DNA of 19,886 bases. It comes from CAIYPG01 sp903864555 (GTDB taxonomy: Bacteria; Pseudomonadota; Gammaproteobacteria; Burkholderiales; SG8-39). Below, one piece after another: positions 1 through 7,229 of this stretch. The notes under the pieces are model-generated. The model worked only from the letters and a program-made list of their open reading frames with translations. It was not told where the DNA came from and ran no database searches. Positions within the stretch are counted from its first letter, which is position 1. The number at the start of each line of letters is the position of its first letter. Position numbers and translations under genes: made by a program. The stretch spans positions 1 through 19,886 of the forward strand of contig CANJJT010000079.1 in the NCBI GenBank assembly GCA_947474715.1, given 5' to 3'.

Positions 1-147
1 CTGCGTCCCCGGGAATTTAGTATGCGAAAAATCCCGACTCAGAATTGCGCTAGTCAACGAACGACATCAATTCCATCGAACCGCGCCCCTTGATCGCATT
101 TTGGCTGCAACTTGTTTCTCCACCTTCCTCATTTGAAAGTAAGCGCC

Positions 148-804
148 TTGAAAAATGCACTTCGAATTGCCACCGGCATTTTGTTCGCTAACTTGTGCGG
201 AGCGACTGCATTTTCGCAATCTGCTTTGAACGCAACAGTCGGGGGTCCGGGTTTTCCGGTACAGGCTCCAAATCAGCCTGCTGCGTATACATATTCGAGT
301 AGCAATCCTGCTATTGCAACTGTTGATCCTGCCACGGGTGTTGTCACACCGATCAGCATCGGGAGCGTGACAATAACGGCGACCCAACCCGCCGTTGGTT
401 ACTATTCCCAAAGCATCAGAAACACTGTTGTCAATGTAGTCGCTGCGACGCAGCTTCCGCCCGGATATTTTTCGGGCATATATTATTATAAAAAACTGGT
501 GTGGACCAAGCCCGATGGGGCAAAAATGTCCTTTGAAGCTGCAAAAACCTATTGTTCCACCGGAACCTTCAATGGCCAAGTCAAATGGCGTCTTCCGGAT
601 AGCTTAGAGTTGGATGCATTCATCAAGGCAAGCGGCCCCCAAGCGGCAGCATCCGGATGGCCAGCACGCGAACAGATATGGACGAGTACGACATTTCAAT
701 TTCGAGGTCAAACCCTTGTGCGACACGGAAGCATGGACGGGGGGGGGGGCTCATCCTACCCCACTGCGATTTACACTTACCATGTGACCTGTGTGCGTGC
801 GTGA
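148..804 (+). CDS. Secreted Big_2 (Ig-like) / DUF1566-like protein
   Basis: The frame is open from a TTG at 112, but I prefer the TTG at 148. It is preceded by GAAAG at about 9 nt and begins a clean signal peptide (KNALRIATGILFANLCGATAFSQ). The 218-residue product then has a bacterial Ig-like stretch of Big_2 type (YTYSSSNPAIATVDPATGVVTP, about residues 47-80). A C-terminal half follows with the DUF1566/Fib_succ_major-like signature WRLPDSLEL and the ending VTCVRA. Two cysteines, one before WRLPD and one near the end, could pair in the periplasm. Base composition is clearly AT-richer than the rest of the window, which suggests a different origin. An 11-G run at 739-749 lies 18 codons before the stop. 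Function is unknown; the domain calls rest on motif recognition only, and no ATG start is available. Confidence 0.65.
   Translation: MKNALRIATGILFANLCGATAFSQSALNATVGGPGFPVQAPNQPAAYTYSSSNPAIATVDPATGVVTPISIGSVTITATQPAVGYYSQSIRNTVVNVVAATQLPPGYFSGIYYYKKLVWTKPDGAKMSFEAAKTYCSTGTFNGQVKWRLPDSLELDAFIKASGPQAAASGWPAREQIWTSTTFQFRGQTLVRHGSMDGGGGSSYPTAIYTYHVTCVRA
739..749 (+). repeat. Poly-G tract of 11 inside a coding region
   Basis: Eleven consecutive G residues encode part of MDGGGGSS near the C-terminus of the Big_2/DUF1566-like protein. At the present length the frame continues to the family-like ending VTCVRA, so 11 is the in-frame state. Gain or loss of one base would replace the last 17 or so residues. 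Long G runs are prone to slippage and also to sequencing error. Confidence 0.9.
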
Positions 805-1010
805 GCGAACCCGATAGTGGCATTGGAATTGTTTCAACCAGGGCTTCGCGGCTCTGAGGCGGCCCGATATCAAGTGATGCCAAATTGAGCCGGGCTGTTG
901 GCGCTGATTGAATATTGACCCCCATTTGATCAATCGGTGTCCGGCAGCGACACTGCAGGCGTCGCATCAGCATTTGCATCCCGGCTACCGAAGGACCAAG
1001 GAGCACAACC
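805..1010. other. Intergenic region with possible IS21-like end relic
   Basis: This 206-bp gap holds no convincing gene. Around 880-935 it contains spaced copies of ATTGA-type words (AAATTGAGCC, GATTGAATATTGACCCCCA, TTGATCAATC). These resemble the repeated ATTGACCCCC-like words seen at ends of IS21-family elements. No transposase or second end is visible, so this is at best a relic. The gap ends with a strong AAGGAG ribosome binding site at 998-1003 for the next gene. Confidence 0.3.
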
Positions 1011-1241
1011 ATGACACGCTCTGTGAGGACCAATCTGCCGACGCTGGCCAAGACGTTGTCGTATTACGTCCTGCACATCAGCGTCGCCGCGGCGGTGGCC
1101 TATGCCGTGACCGGCGATCTGGTGGCCGCCCTCACCCTGAGCCTGCTTGAGCCGACGGTGCAGGCCTTCGTGTACTTCTTCCACGAGAAGGCCTGGCAGC
1201 GTTTCAATGGCGGTGCGCTGAAGGGAATGGCAGCGATCTGA
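1011..1241 (+). CDS. DUF2061 family small membrane protein
   Basis: The 76-residue protein matches the DUF2061 pattern: KTLSYYVLHISVAAAVAYAVTG, then a second hydrophobic stretch (ALTLSLLEPTVQAFVYFF), then HEKAWQRF. Two transmembrane helices are expected at about residues 16-34 and 38-56, so it should sit in the inner membrane. An AAGGAG sequence at 998-1003 lies 7 nt before the ATG and supports this start. The family has no established function that I know of. It stands alone between the Big_2 protein and the convergent protease-like gene, so context gives no hint of its role. Confidence 0.85.
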   Translation: MTRSVRTNLPTLAKTLSYYVLHISVAAAVAYAVTGDLVAALTLSLLEPTVQAFVYFFHEKAWQRFNGGALKGMAAI

Positions 1242-1299
1242 GACGCCGGGGCGGACTTGCCTGCGGAACGCCATCGTCAACAGCGTTTCCCATCAACAC

Positions 1300-1324
1300 C
1301 GTTCGCCCGGAGCCTGTCGAAAGA
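1300..1324. repeat. Single copy of a GTTCGCCC...GAGCCTGTCGAA-type interspersed repeat
   Basis: The stretch GTTCGCCCGGAGCCTGTCGA followed by AAGAC resembles a short repeat very common between genes of Burkholderiales and some alphaproteobacteria (GTTCGCCCTGAGC..GTCGAAGG type). It lies in the 87-bp gap between two convergent genes. Recognition is from memory of the repeat; only one copy is visible here. Confidence 0.4.
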
Positions 1325-1328
1325 CTCC

Positions 1329-2372
1329 TCAATGCATCACCGGCCCCTGGAAGAACTGCAGCCGATCGATGGAGCGCACACTAAAGTCCTTCACCTGCCC
1401 CCCCTGCAGCAGCTTGAGCGGCACTTCCACGCCTGCCTCGCCCATGGACCACAGCCGCCGGTAGAAGGCCTCGTGGTCATTCACCGTGTCGCTGCCGATG
1501 GCGAGCAGGATGTCGCCCCGGCGGATGCCCGCCTTTTCTGCAGGCCCCTCGCGCGAGACGTTGGTGACCAGCAGGTAGCCCTGCACCGCCTCGGTACCCA
1601 GACCCAGCCAGGGTCGTGCCGGGCCGGCACGCCGACCGCGGGCGATGAGATCGGAAAGTATGGGCTTCAGCTCGTCCACCGGGACGAACATGTTGCCCGG
1701 GAGTTGCTGCCCCCCTTCGCCCGTTGCGAGCACCGAACTCACCAGCAGCGAGCCGATCCCCACCAGCCTGCCCTGGTGGTTCACCAGGGCGGCGCCGGCC
1801 CACTTGAGCGTCGGCGGTGACACGAAGAGGGCGCTCTCCAGCAGGTATTCCCAGCTCGCTGTGAACTTGCGCTTGGAGATCACATAGGCCAGGCTTGCCG
1901 CCTCGCGTCCGCCATAGGGCAGTGCCATTACTGGTTCACGCGCTTCCAGGCTGGCCGCCTCCCCCAGCGGCATGGGTGTCACTTTCTCCAACGGCAGGGT
2001 GCTGCGCAAGAGGCCCAGGCCAGTGGCATGGTCGTAGGCCACCAGCCGCGCCGGCAGGGTCCGGCCCGCCTGGGTGGTCACTTCGATGGACTCGGCCTCG
2101 GTGACGACGTAGCCGATGGTGACGATATGACCCTGCGCATCAATCACCACCCCGCTGCCTTCGCGTTCGGCGCCGAGATTGGCACTGGAGCGGGCATTGG
2201 GCAGGGCCTTCATGCGCACTTGGACGATGGCCGAGAGGATGGCGTCGATGTCGGCCTGCGGGCGGCCCTCGTCGATGGTGGAACGCTGGGCCAGCGCCGG
2301 CGCCGGTGCCAGCAATGCGGCCAGCAACGCGACCAGCAACAGCACGACACGGACGAACAAGGAATGCCTCAT
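1329..2372 (-). CDS. Exported S1C (DegP/HtrA-like) pseudoprotease with PDZ domain
   Basis: This 347-residue protein starts with a signal peptide (MRHSLFVRVVLLLVALLAALLAPAPALAQ), so it should be periplasmic. Residues 70-245 follow the HtrA trypsin fold: GSGVVIDAQGHIVT, then LGEAASLEAREPVMALPYGG, then GAALVNHQGRLVGIGS and FVPVDELKPIL. A PDZ domain occupies about 254-330 (WLGLGTEAVQGYLLVTNV, GPAEKAGIRRGDILLAIG). Aligned by eye to DegP, all three catalytic residues are missing. The usual NNHVV reads IGYVV (His to Tyr88), SDIAL reads TGLGL (Asp to Gly118), and GNSGG reads KWAGA (Ser to Ala192). The fold is otherwise intact, so this is probably a non-proteolytic chaperone, sensor or scaffold rather than a decayed gene. 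Only a weak G-rich ribosome binding site precedes the ATG. Fold assignment is firm; loss of activity is inferred. Confidence 0.85.
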   Translation of the reverse strand: MRHSLFVRVVLLLVALLAALLAPAPALAQRSTIDEGRPQADIDAILSAIVQVRMKALPNARSSANLGAEREGSGVVIDAQGHIVTIGYVVTEAESIEVTTQAGRTLPARLVAYDHATGLGLLRSTLPLEKVTPMPLGEAASLEAREPVMALPYGGREAASLAYVISKRKFTASWEYLLESALFVSPPTLKWAGAALVNHQGRLVGIGSLLVSSVLATGEGGQQLPGNMFVPVDELKPILSDLIARGRRAGPARPWLGLGTEAVQGYLLVTNVSREGPAEKAGIRRGDILLAIGSDTVNDHEAFYRRLWSMGEAGVEVPLKLLQGGQVKDFSVRSIDRLQFFQGPVMH

Positions 2373-2403
2373 CTGGAGCCCCCGCAGACATCAGGACAAC
2401 GAA

Positions 2404-2418
2404 GGCCGGCCGCCGGCC
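2404..2418. other. GC-rich hairpin between protease-like and DsbA-fold genes
   Basis: GGCCGG-CCG-CCGGCC forms a perfect 6-bp stem with a 3-nt loop, 32 bp upstream of the protease-like gene and 136 bp downstream of the DsbA-fold gene, both on the minus strand. There is no proper T run after it, so a rho-independent terminator role is doubtful. Confidence 0.3.
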
Positions 2419-2553
2419 CGCCTGACAAAGTCATTGTTGCGCGAAACGGGATCCGATGCCAGGGGTGGATGGTGGCCGGCAATCCCGCCGCAAGTGCCGC
2501 CCGGCCGCGCCTTGTTGCAACAATGGGCATTGAGCCGGGTCTCGCGACGGACT

Positions 2554-3147
2554 TCAGGCCAGCGCCTCCTCCACCTGGGCGAGGCGGTCCTTGCCGAAGA
2601 ACATGTCATCCCCGACGAAGAAAGTGGGGCAGCCGAAGATGCCGCGCTCCACGGCGGCCTGGGTGGACTGGGCGAGGGCGTCCTTCACTGGCTGTTCCTG
2701 CACCCGTGCGAGCAGGTGCGCGGCATCCAGGCCCGCTTCGGCGAGCGTGGCGCGGATGACTTCCGGGTCATCCATCTTGCGACCCTGCTCCCACATGCCG
2801 GCGAACATCGTATCGGCGTAGCGAGGCAGGAAGCCCTCGTCACGGGCGACGATGGCGCCACGCATGATGGTGACGGTGTTGACGGGGAAATGCGGATTAC
2901 GCTGGAAAGCGATGCCGTGCTTGGCGATGAAGCGCTGGCTCTCCAGTTGCAGGTACTCACGCTTGTTCTTCACCTCCTTGAACTGTTGCATCGGCGACTG
3001 GTTGTTGGTCAGCTTGAACACGCCGCCCAGCAGCACCGGCAGGTAATTGAAGGTGGCGCCGGTGCGCGCTGCAATCTGCGGCAGCACCTTGTGGGCGAGA
3101 TAGGCGTTGGGGCTGCCGAAATCGAAGAGGAAATCTGCGGACTTCAT
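2554..3147 (-). CDS. 2-hydroxychromene-2-carboxylate isomerase-like protein (DsbA/GST-kappa family)
   Basis: The 197-residue length and the sequence match the HCCA isomerase/kappa-class GST family. The N-terminus FLFDFGSPNAYLA carries the serine (Ser12) that replaces the thioredoxin CxxC and normally contacts glutathione. The helical insert spans about residues 50-150, and the cis-proline loop is GCPTFFVG (Pro174). No signal peptide is present, so the enzyme is cytoplasmic. Family members catalyse glutathione-dependent isomerisation of 2-hydroxychromene-2-carboxylate in naphthalene breakdown, but many homologues act on unknown substrates. No naphthalene genes are visible here, so the substrate is open. 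A GGAGG site 5-6 nt before the ATG supports the start. It lies 106 bp downstream of an acyl-CoA synthetase on the same strand and may be co-transcribed with it. Confidence 0.88.
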   Translation of the reverse strand: MKSADFLFDFGSPNAYLAHKVLPQIAARTGATFNYLPVLLGGVFKLTNNQSPMQQFKEVKNKREYLQLESQRFIAKHGIAFQRNPHFPVNTVTIMRGAIVARDEGFLPRYADTMFAGMWEQGRKMDDPEVIRATLAEAGLDAAHLLARVQEQPVKDALAQSTQAAVERGIFGCPTFFVGDDMFFGKDRLAQVEEALA

Positions 3148-3183
3148 GTTGCCTCCGGCCTGATTCAGGATAGAGGGATTCTA

Positions 3184-3208
3184 GCCCGCGAGCCTGACCT
3201 GAGCGGGC
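3184..3208. other. Inverted repeat between acyl-CoA synthetase and DsbA-fold gene
   Basis: GCCCGC (3184-3189) and GCGGGC (3203-3208) form a 6-bp stem around a 13-nt loop in the 106-bp gap. Without a T tract it is weak evidence for a terminator; it could be an attenuating hairpin in a joint transcript. Confidence 0.3.
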
Positions 3209-3253
3209 GTTCGAAAATACACGCAGCCGCCCTCGCCGGAGAAACGCCTTCGC

Positions 3254-5356
3254 TCAGCCCTTCAGCACCACCACCGCATCGGCCGCCACCACGCCTTTAC
3301 CGGCCGGCCGCACCAGCACCGGATTCACATCCAGCTCGGCCAGTCGGTCACGATGCGCCCAGGCGAACTGCGAGATGTTCACCAGCGCCTGTGCCAAGGC
3401 CTCCTTGTCCGTCGCCGGTGCGCCACGCACGCCATCGAACACGGCCGCGGTGCGCAGCTCGCCGATCATGACGCGCGCATCCTCGATGCCAAAGGGCGCC
3501 ACGCGATAGGTGACGTCGTGCAGCACCTCGGCCAGGGTGCCGCCCATGCCGAACACCACCACCGGGCCGAATACCTCGTCATTGGTCACACCCACCAGGG
3601 TCTCGATGCCATCGGTGATCATTTCGCAGACCAGCACGCCGGTGATGCGCGCCTGCGGCTTGTGGCGGCGGGCATTGGCCACCACCTCCTTGCAGGCAGC
3701 CGAGAGCTCCACGGCATTGCGGATGTTGAGCTTCACCCCGCCGACATCGGACTTGTGCGCGATGTCTGGGGAGACGATCTTCACCACCACCGGATAGTTG
3801 ACCTGCACTTTGGACACAGCCGCCTCGTCATCGGCCGGCACCAGCACGTCACGCGTCACCGGCAGGCAGGCGCTGACAGCGGCCTTGCTCGCCGCTTCAT
3901 CCAGCACGCCCTGGCCCTGCAGCGGCGCCCAGGCCTTCTCCGGCGCGGCCTGGCGCACCTGCATGCGGCTGCGCATCGCCGAGTAATCCGCCAGCATGGA
4001 TTGCGCGCGCACCACGCCATTGGGCGAGCCCAGCACCGGGATGCCGGCTTTTTCCAGCACCTGGAAGGCGGCTTCGCCGAATTCGCGCGGCACCGAGGAG
4101 AAGGCGATCATGGGCTTGTCGGTGTGGGGGAAGATCTCCGCCAGCACGTCGGCCATCAGCTTCATGGGATGGCCGGTCATGGCCGAGAACATCGGGCAGA
4201 CCTGGTGCATGGCCGGGTCGGCCAGCAACGCCTCCATGGCGAGCTTGTAGCCCGGCTGGCTGGCCTCGTTGAAGCCATTGGCGGCGAGGTCGACCGGGTT
4301 CTGCAGCGTCGCCGCCTTGGGGAAGGCTTCGGCGAGGATGGCATGCGTGGCCTGACCCGGGGGCTGCAGCTCCAGGCCGTAGCGGTCGGCTGCGTCGGAA
4401 TAGATCACCGCGGCGCCACCGGAGGCGGTGACCACGGCGGTATTGCGGCCACGCGGATATTTTCTCGGCGTCAGCGCCTTGATGTACTCGGCGGCCTCGT
4501 CCATGGACTGCACTTCGATGATGCCCGACTGCTTCAGGCCAGCGCGCCACACGTCGTAGGTGCCGGTCATGTTGGCGGTGTGCGTGGCCGCAGCGCGCGC
4601 GCCCTGGCGGCTGTTGCCGGCCTTCCACACCAGCACCGGCTTGCCCTTGGCCATGGCGCGCTCGCCCACCGCCATGATGGCGCGGCCATCGTCGGCGCCT
4701 TCCATGTAGGAGAGGATGATCTCGGTGCGCTCATCATCGACCAGCGCGTCCATCAGCTCGGCGGTTTTCAGGTCGGCCTCGTTGCCGCTGGACACCAGCA
4801 CGCGAAAGCCCACGCCGGCCATATGGCAGGCATAGGCCAGGCTGCTGCCGAAGCCGCCGCTTTGCATGACCATGGACACCGGGCCCGGCTTGAGCAGCGG
4901 CGGGCGTGACAGGCTGCCGAAGGCGGCAAACATGCGTTCGTGGATATTGGCCACACCCAGGCAGTTCGGGCCGATCAGGCGGATGCCGGCGCGGCGCGCG
5001 TTCTCCACCAGTTTCTCCTGCAGCAACGCACCCTCGGGGCCGGACTCGCGAAAGCCCGCGCCCAGCACGATGGCATTGGGGATGCCGCGCGCGCCCAGCT
5101 CGGGCACCACATCCACCACCGCCTGCGCCGGCAGCGCGATCACCGCCAGGTCGATGTCACCGTCGATGTCCTTCACCGAGGCGTAGCACTTCAGGCCCTG
5201 CGCCTCCTTCAGTCGCGGGTGCACCGGCAGGATGCGGCCCTTATAGCCCTGGGTGAGCATGGCGTCGATGCCGCGTCCGCCGGGGCGGGACTTGTCGTCG
5301 CTCGCGCCGATGATGGCGATGTTTTTGGGGGAGAAGAGTTTCTCGACCTGGATCAT
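3254..5356 (-). CDS. NDP-forming acyl-CoA synthetase (acetate-CoA ligase family), copy 1
   Basis: The frame is open to 5422, but the CoA-binding domain begins properly at the ATG at 5356 (MIQVEKLFSPKNIAIIGAS), giving 700 residues. Domain order is CoA-binding Rossmann (about 7-135, ending GPNCLGVAN), succinyl-CoA-ligase-like (about 155-300) and C-terminal ATP-grasp (about 480-700). His259 in RAAATHTANMTG corresponds to the phospho-histidine motif SHTG of the alpha part of ADP-forming acetyl-CoA synthetases. His534 in HKSDVGGV corresponds to the conserved histidine of the beta part. FGMGGTLAEVLHD and ELDVNPVLV are typical ATP-grasp motifs. The enzyme reversibly joins a carboxylic acid and CoA using ATP or GTP and releases NDP and phosphate, in the cytoplasm. 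The acid is not predictable. It is followed by the DsbA-fold gene. A second, distinct copy lies at 16283. Confidence 0.92.
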   Translation of the reverse strand: MIQVEKLFSPKNIAIIGASDDKSRPGGRGIDAMLTQGYKGRILPVHPRLKEAQGLKCYASVKDIDGDIDLAVIALPAQAVVDVVPELGARGIPNAIVLGAGFRESGPEGALLQEKLVENARRAGIRLIGPNCLGVANIHERMFAAFGSLSRPPLLKPGPVSMVMQSGGFGSSLAYACHMAGVGFRVLVSSGNEADLKTAELMDALVDDERTEIILSYMEGADDGRAIMAVGERAMAKGKPVLVWKAGNSRQGARAAATHTANMTGTYDVWRAGLKQSGIIEVQSMDEAAEYIKALTPRKYPRGRNTAVVTASGGAAVIYSDAADRYGLELQPPGQATHAILAEAFPKAATLQNPVDLAANGFNEASQPGYKLAMEALLADPAMHQVCPMFSAMTGHPMKLMADVLAEIFPHTDKPMIAFSSVPREFGEAAFQVLEKAGIPVLGSPNGVVRAQSMLADYSAMRSRMQVRQAAPEKAWAPLQGQGVLDEAASKAAVSACLPVTRDVLVPADDEAAVSKVQVNYPVVVKIVSPDIAHKSDVGGVKLNIRNAVELSAACKEVVANARRHKPQARITGVLVCEMITDGIETLVGVTNDEVFGPVVVFGMGGTLAEVLHDVTYRVAPFGIEDARVMIGELRTAAVFDGVRGAPATDKEALAQALVNISQFAWAHRDRLAELDVNPVLVRPAGKGVVAADAVVVLKG

Positions 5357-5389
5357 GGTGGCAGTTCCCGATATACGAATGACAGAAGA

Positions 5390-5415
5390 CCTTGCCGCAG
5401 ACACGCGGCGCAAGG
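5390..5415 (-). promoter_or_regulatory. Stem-loop in the leader of acyl-CoA synthetase copy 1
   Basis: CCTTGCCGC (5390-5398) pairs with GCGGCGCAAGG (5405-5415) apart from a 2-nt bulge, leaving a 6-nt loop. It lies 34 bp upstream of the start codon and may form in the messenger leader. Function is not known. Confidence 0.3.
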
Positions 5416-5605
5416 CGAGCATGTTAACAGGCTATTGAAGATCGATTTCCGGATGGCCCCTGTTCAATCCATGCACGAGACGCCTCATAGGGAAGCGATT
5501 TTGAATTGCACCCGACGCAGGGAGTCACGGGGGTCGCATCCCTCCGCTTTCAACAGGTGTCGCCGATTTCCGCGACGGTGCTGACGGCAGGGATGGGCAG
5601 GCATC

Positions 5606-5719
5606 GGTTGACCCCCTTGTCAAAGGCTTTTCGTCAAATTCCGGGGGACGTGGCTGCGGCGCGGTTTACCCCTTGTCAAAGGTTCTTCGCCGAATTCCGG
5701 GGAGACGTGGCTGTGGCGC
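5606..5719 (+). repeat. Two 57-bp direct repeat units leading into inverted-repeat element A
   Basis: Units start at 5606 (GGTTGACCCCCTTGTCAAAGG) and 5663 (GGTTTACCCCTTGTCAAAGG). Each continues with a TTCTTCGCCGAATTCCGGGG-like block and ends in ACGTGGCTG.GGCGC. At 5720 the third start, GGTTTACCCCC, becomes the left end of element A. A related unit (50 bp) precedes element B at 13259-13308. Units differ by a few substitutions and single-base indels. Confidence 0.85.
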
Positions 5720-5977
5720 GGTTTACCCCCTTGTCAAAGGGGGCCGACTCGTGAGCGCAGCGAACGAGCGGGGGGATTTTCTCCCGTTGCCTTTATCGGT
5801 CGCCAGTCATGACCGGATGCGGGCCCTGAGTATCGTCCAGTGCTTCCCATCTGCAAGGCAACAGCCATGCTTAGGGTTCATGCAATGTCGGCAAAAGGCC
5901 ATGAGACCAGCCTGGCGGGTCAAAATCCCCCCGCTGGCCTGCGGCCAGTCGGCCCCCTTTGACAAGGGGGTTAACCC
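5720..5977. mobile_element. Inverted-repeat element A (MITE-like, 258 bp, no transposase)
   Basis: The left end (5720-5780) and right end (5922-5977) are near-perfect inverted copies. Each carries the hairpin CCCCCTTGTCAAAGGGGG, then GCCGACT, a variable short stem, and GGGGGGATTTT. The variable stem differs between ends (left GAGCGCAGCGAACGAG, right GGCCGCAGGCC), so only the outer and inner blocks are conserved. About 140 bp lie between the ends and contain no plausible protein. Element B at 13309-13565 has the same length and a recognisably similar interior (CACCAGTCATG.CCGGATG, CTGCAAGGCAAC, GAGACCAGCCTGG). No target-site duplication is evident. It could be a non-autonomous transposable element or a structured intergenic repeat. 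Confidence 0.7.
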
Positions 5978-6216
5978 ATGCCTGCGCCGGCCCGCCGCCA
6001 GCACCATCTCCGGGAATCGGCAAAGCGCCTTGCAACACCCTGTTAAGCCAGGACGAGCGATCACGCGAGGAACCGACTCGAACGGACTGCGGCGTTGCAT
6101 GCACGGAATCCGCCACCGGGATACCATCCCTCTGAAGCGACCGCCCCACCGATAACGCGCTACCAGCACGGCAAGACATCGGACAGAGCGCGCGGCGCCC
6201 CATCCAAGGAGAGAGC

Positions 6217-7224
6217 ATGGAACGCAATGCAATACGGCCGGGGCAGTCCGGACTGGTTCGACTCGGCGCCTGCCTGCTGTCGGCAGGGCTCATCAACGCA
6301 GCCGCATCCCTGCCCGCCGCCGCACAGGCCTGGCCCAATCGCCCGGTGACCGTGGTGATCCCGCTGGCCCCCGGCGGCCCCATCGATGCGGAAGGGCGCG
6401 TCTACAACCAGAAGCTCACCGAGGCGCTGGGCCAGCCCTTCGTGCTCGACTACAAGGTCGGTGCGGGCGGCCTGGTGGGCCTGCAGTACGCCGCGCGCAA
6501 TGCGCCGGACGGCTACAACCTGCTCATCGGCAGTTCCAACTTCACCATCATCCCGGCGGTCAACCGCAATCCGGGCTTCGACATCCTCAAGGATTTCGCG
6601 CCGATCTCGCTGATGACCAAGAAGTCCTCGGTGCTGCTGGTCACGCCCGGGCTGGCGGCGAAGTCGCTGCCGGAACTGATCGCCTATGCCAAGGCCAACC
6701 CGGAGAAGCTCAACTTTGGCACCACCGGCGCGGGCGGCGCCACTGAACTCGCCGGGCGCTTCCTCGCCAGCGCCTCGGGCATGCCGCTCACCTTCGTGCA
6801 CTACAAGGGCACCGGGCCGCTCACCGTGGACCTGATCGCCGGCCGCGTGCATCTGGCCATCACCAATCTGTTCTCCGGCATGGCGCTGGTGAAGTCCGGC
6901 AAGCTGCGCACCCTGGGCGTCACCTCCACCGTGCGCCAGGCGGGCTTCCCCGACCTGCCCACCCTCACCGAGAACGGCGCCCCCGGCTACGAGTACGTCG
7001 GCTGGTCCGGCTACCTCGCCCCTGCCGGCACGCCGCAGCCCATCATCACCCGACTGAGCGGCGAACTGGCGAAGATCGCCAGGGCCGAGGACGTGAAGAA
7101 GAAACTCGGCGATGACATCGACTTCATCGGCAGTGGCCCGGAGGAACTGCGCAAGCACCTCGCCGCCGAACTGGGGCGCTGGCAGAAGGTGGTGAAGGAA
7201 GCCGGCATCAAGCCGGAGGAATGA
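6217..7224 (+). CDS. Bug/TctC-family tripartite tricarboxylate receptor (solute-binding protein) 1
   Basis: The 335-residue protein begins with a long signal peptide ending near AAAQA, so the mature protein is periplasmic. It then has the Bug pattern: WPNRPVTVVIPLAPGGPIDAEGR, LGQPFVLDYKVGAGG, APDGYNLLIGS, the interdomain LNFGTTGAGG, PLTFVHYKGTGP, and a C-terminal GRWQKVVKEAGIK. AAGGAG at 6206-6211 lies 5 nt before the ATG. These receptors bind small carboxylates, amino acids or aromatic acids; here the ligand is unknown. No TctA/TctB transporter genes are nearby, the usual situation for expanded Bug sets. The next receptor follows almost without a gap. With receptors at 7230 and 8336 it shares the subtype GG..(D/E)..(A/G)R.Y...LG.PF..D.K.GAG. 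Confidence 0.92.
   Translation: MERNAIRPGQSGLVRLGACLLSAGLINAAASLPAAAQAWPNRPVTVVIPLAPGGPIDAEGRVYNQKLTEALGQPFVLDYKVGAGGLVGLQYAARNAPDGYNLLIGSSNFTIIPAVNRNPGFDILKDFAPISLMTKKSSVLLVTPGLAAKSLPELIAYAKANPEKLNFGTTGAGGATELAGRFLASASGMPLTFVHYKGTGPLTVDLIAGRVHLAITNLFSGMALVKSGKLRTLGVTSTVRQAGFPDLPTLTENGAPGYEYVGWSGYLAPAGTPQPIITRLSGELAKIARAEDVKKKLGDDIDFIGSGPEELRKHLAAELGRWQKVVKEAGIKPEE
7215..7220 (+). promoter_or_regulatory. Ribosome binding site deciding the start of Bug receptor 2
   Basis: GGAGGA lies directly against the ATG at 7221 but 9 nt before the ATG at 7230. The spacing favours 7230, which gives MTNRQFRIVRH followed by a normal signal peptide. The site lies inside the end of the preceding gene, suggesting coupled translation. 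Confidence 0.6.
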
Positions 7225-7229
7225 TCGAT

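Larger units (their letters stand above)
5357..6216. other. 860-bp gene-free divergent region filled largely by repeats
   Basis: No supported gene lies between the divergent acyl-CoA synthetase and the first plus-strand Bug receptor. 5606-5719 holds two 57-bp direct units and 5720-5977 an element with long terminal inverted repeats. 5978-6046 looks like a degenerate inverted copy of the 57-bp unit. The flanks 5423-5605 and 6047-6205 show no clear feature, apart from AAGGAG at 6206-6211 which serves the next gene. Open frames here (for example 5506-5754 or 5871-6383 on the minus strand) are repeat-derived and have no protein-like pattern. Confidence 0.7.

Noticed and set aside
1257..1820. 187-residue plus-strand frame opposite the HtrA-like gene
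   Set aside because: It is antisense to a clear fold with signal peptide and PDZ domain, and has no recognisable motif.
3353..4909. 518-residue plus-strand open frame
   Set aside because: It is antisense to acyl-CoA synthetase copy 1, with shadow-like composition rich in His, Arg and Gly.
5606..5780. CRISPR-like repeats with 57-bp period
   Set aside because: Whole units are repeated including the parts between the GGTTTACCCC words, so there are no unique spacers and no cas genes.
5506..6383. Small proteins encoded in the divergent region (for example 5673-6155 plus or 5871-6383 minus)
   Set aside because: They follow the inverted-repeat element and its mirror and lack ribosome sites and family motifs. 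Comparable readings occur in element B.
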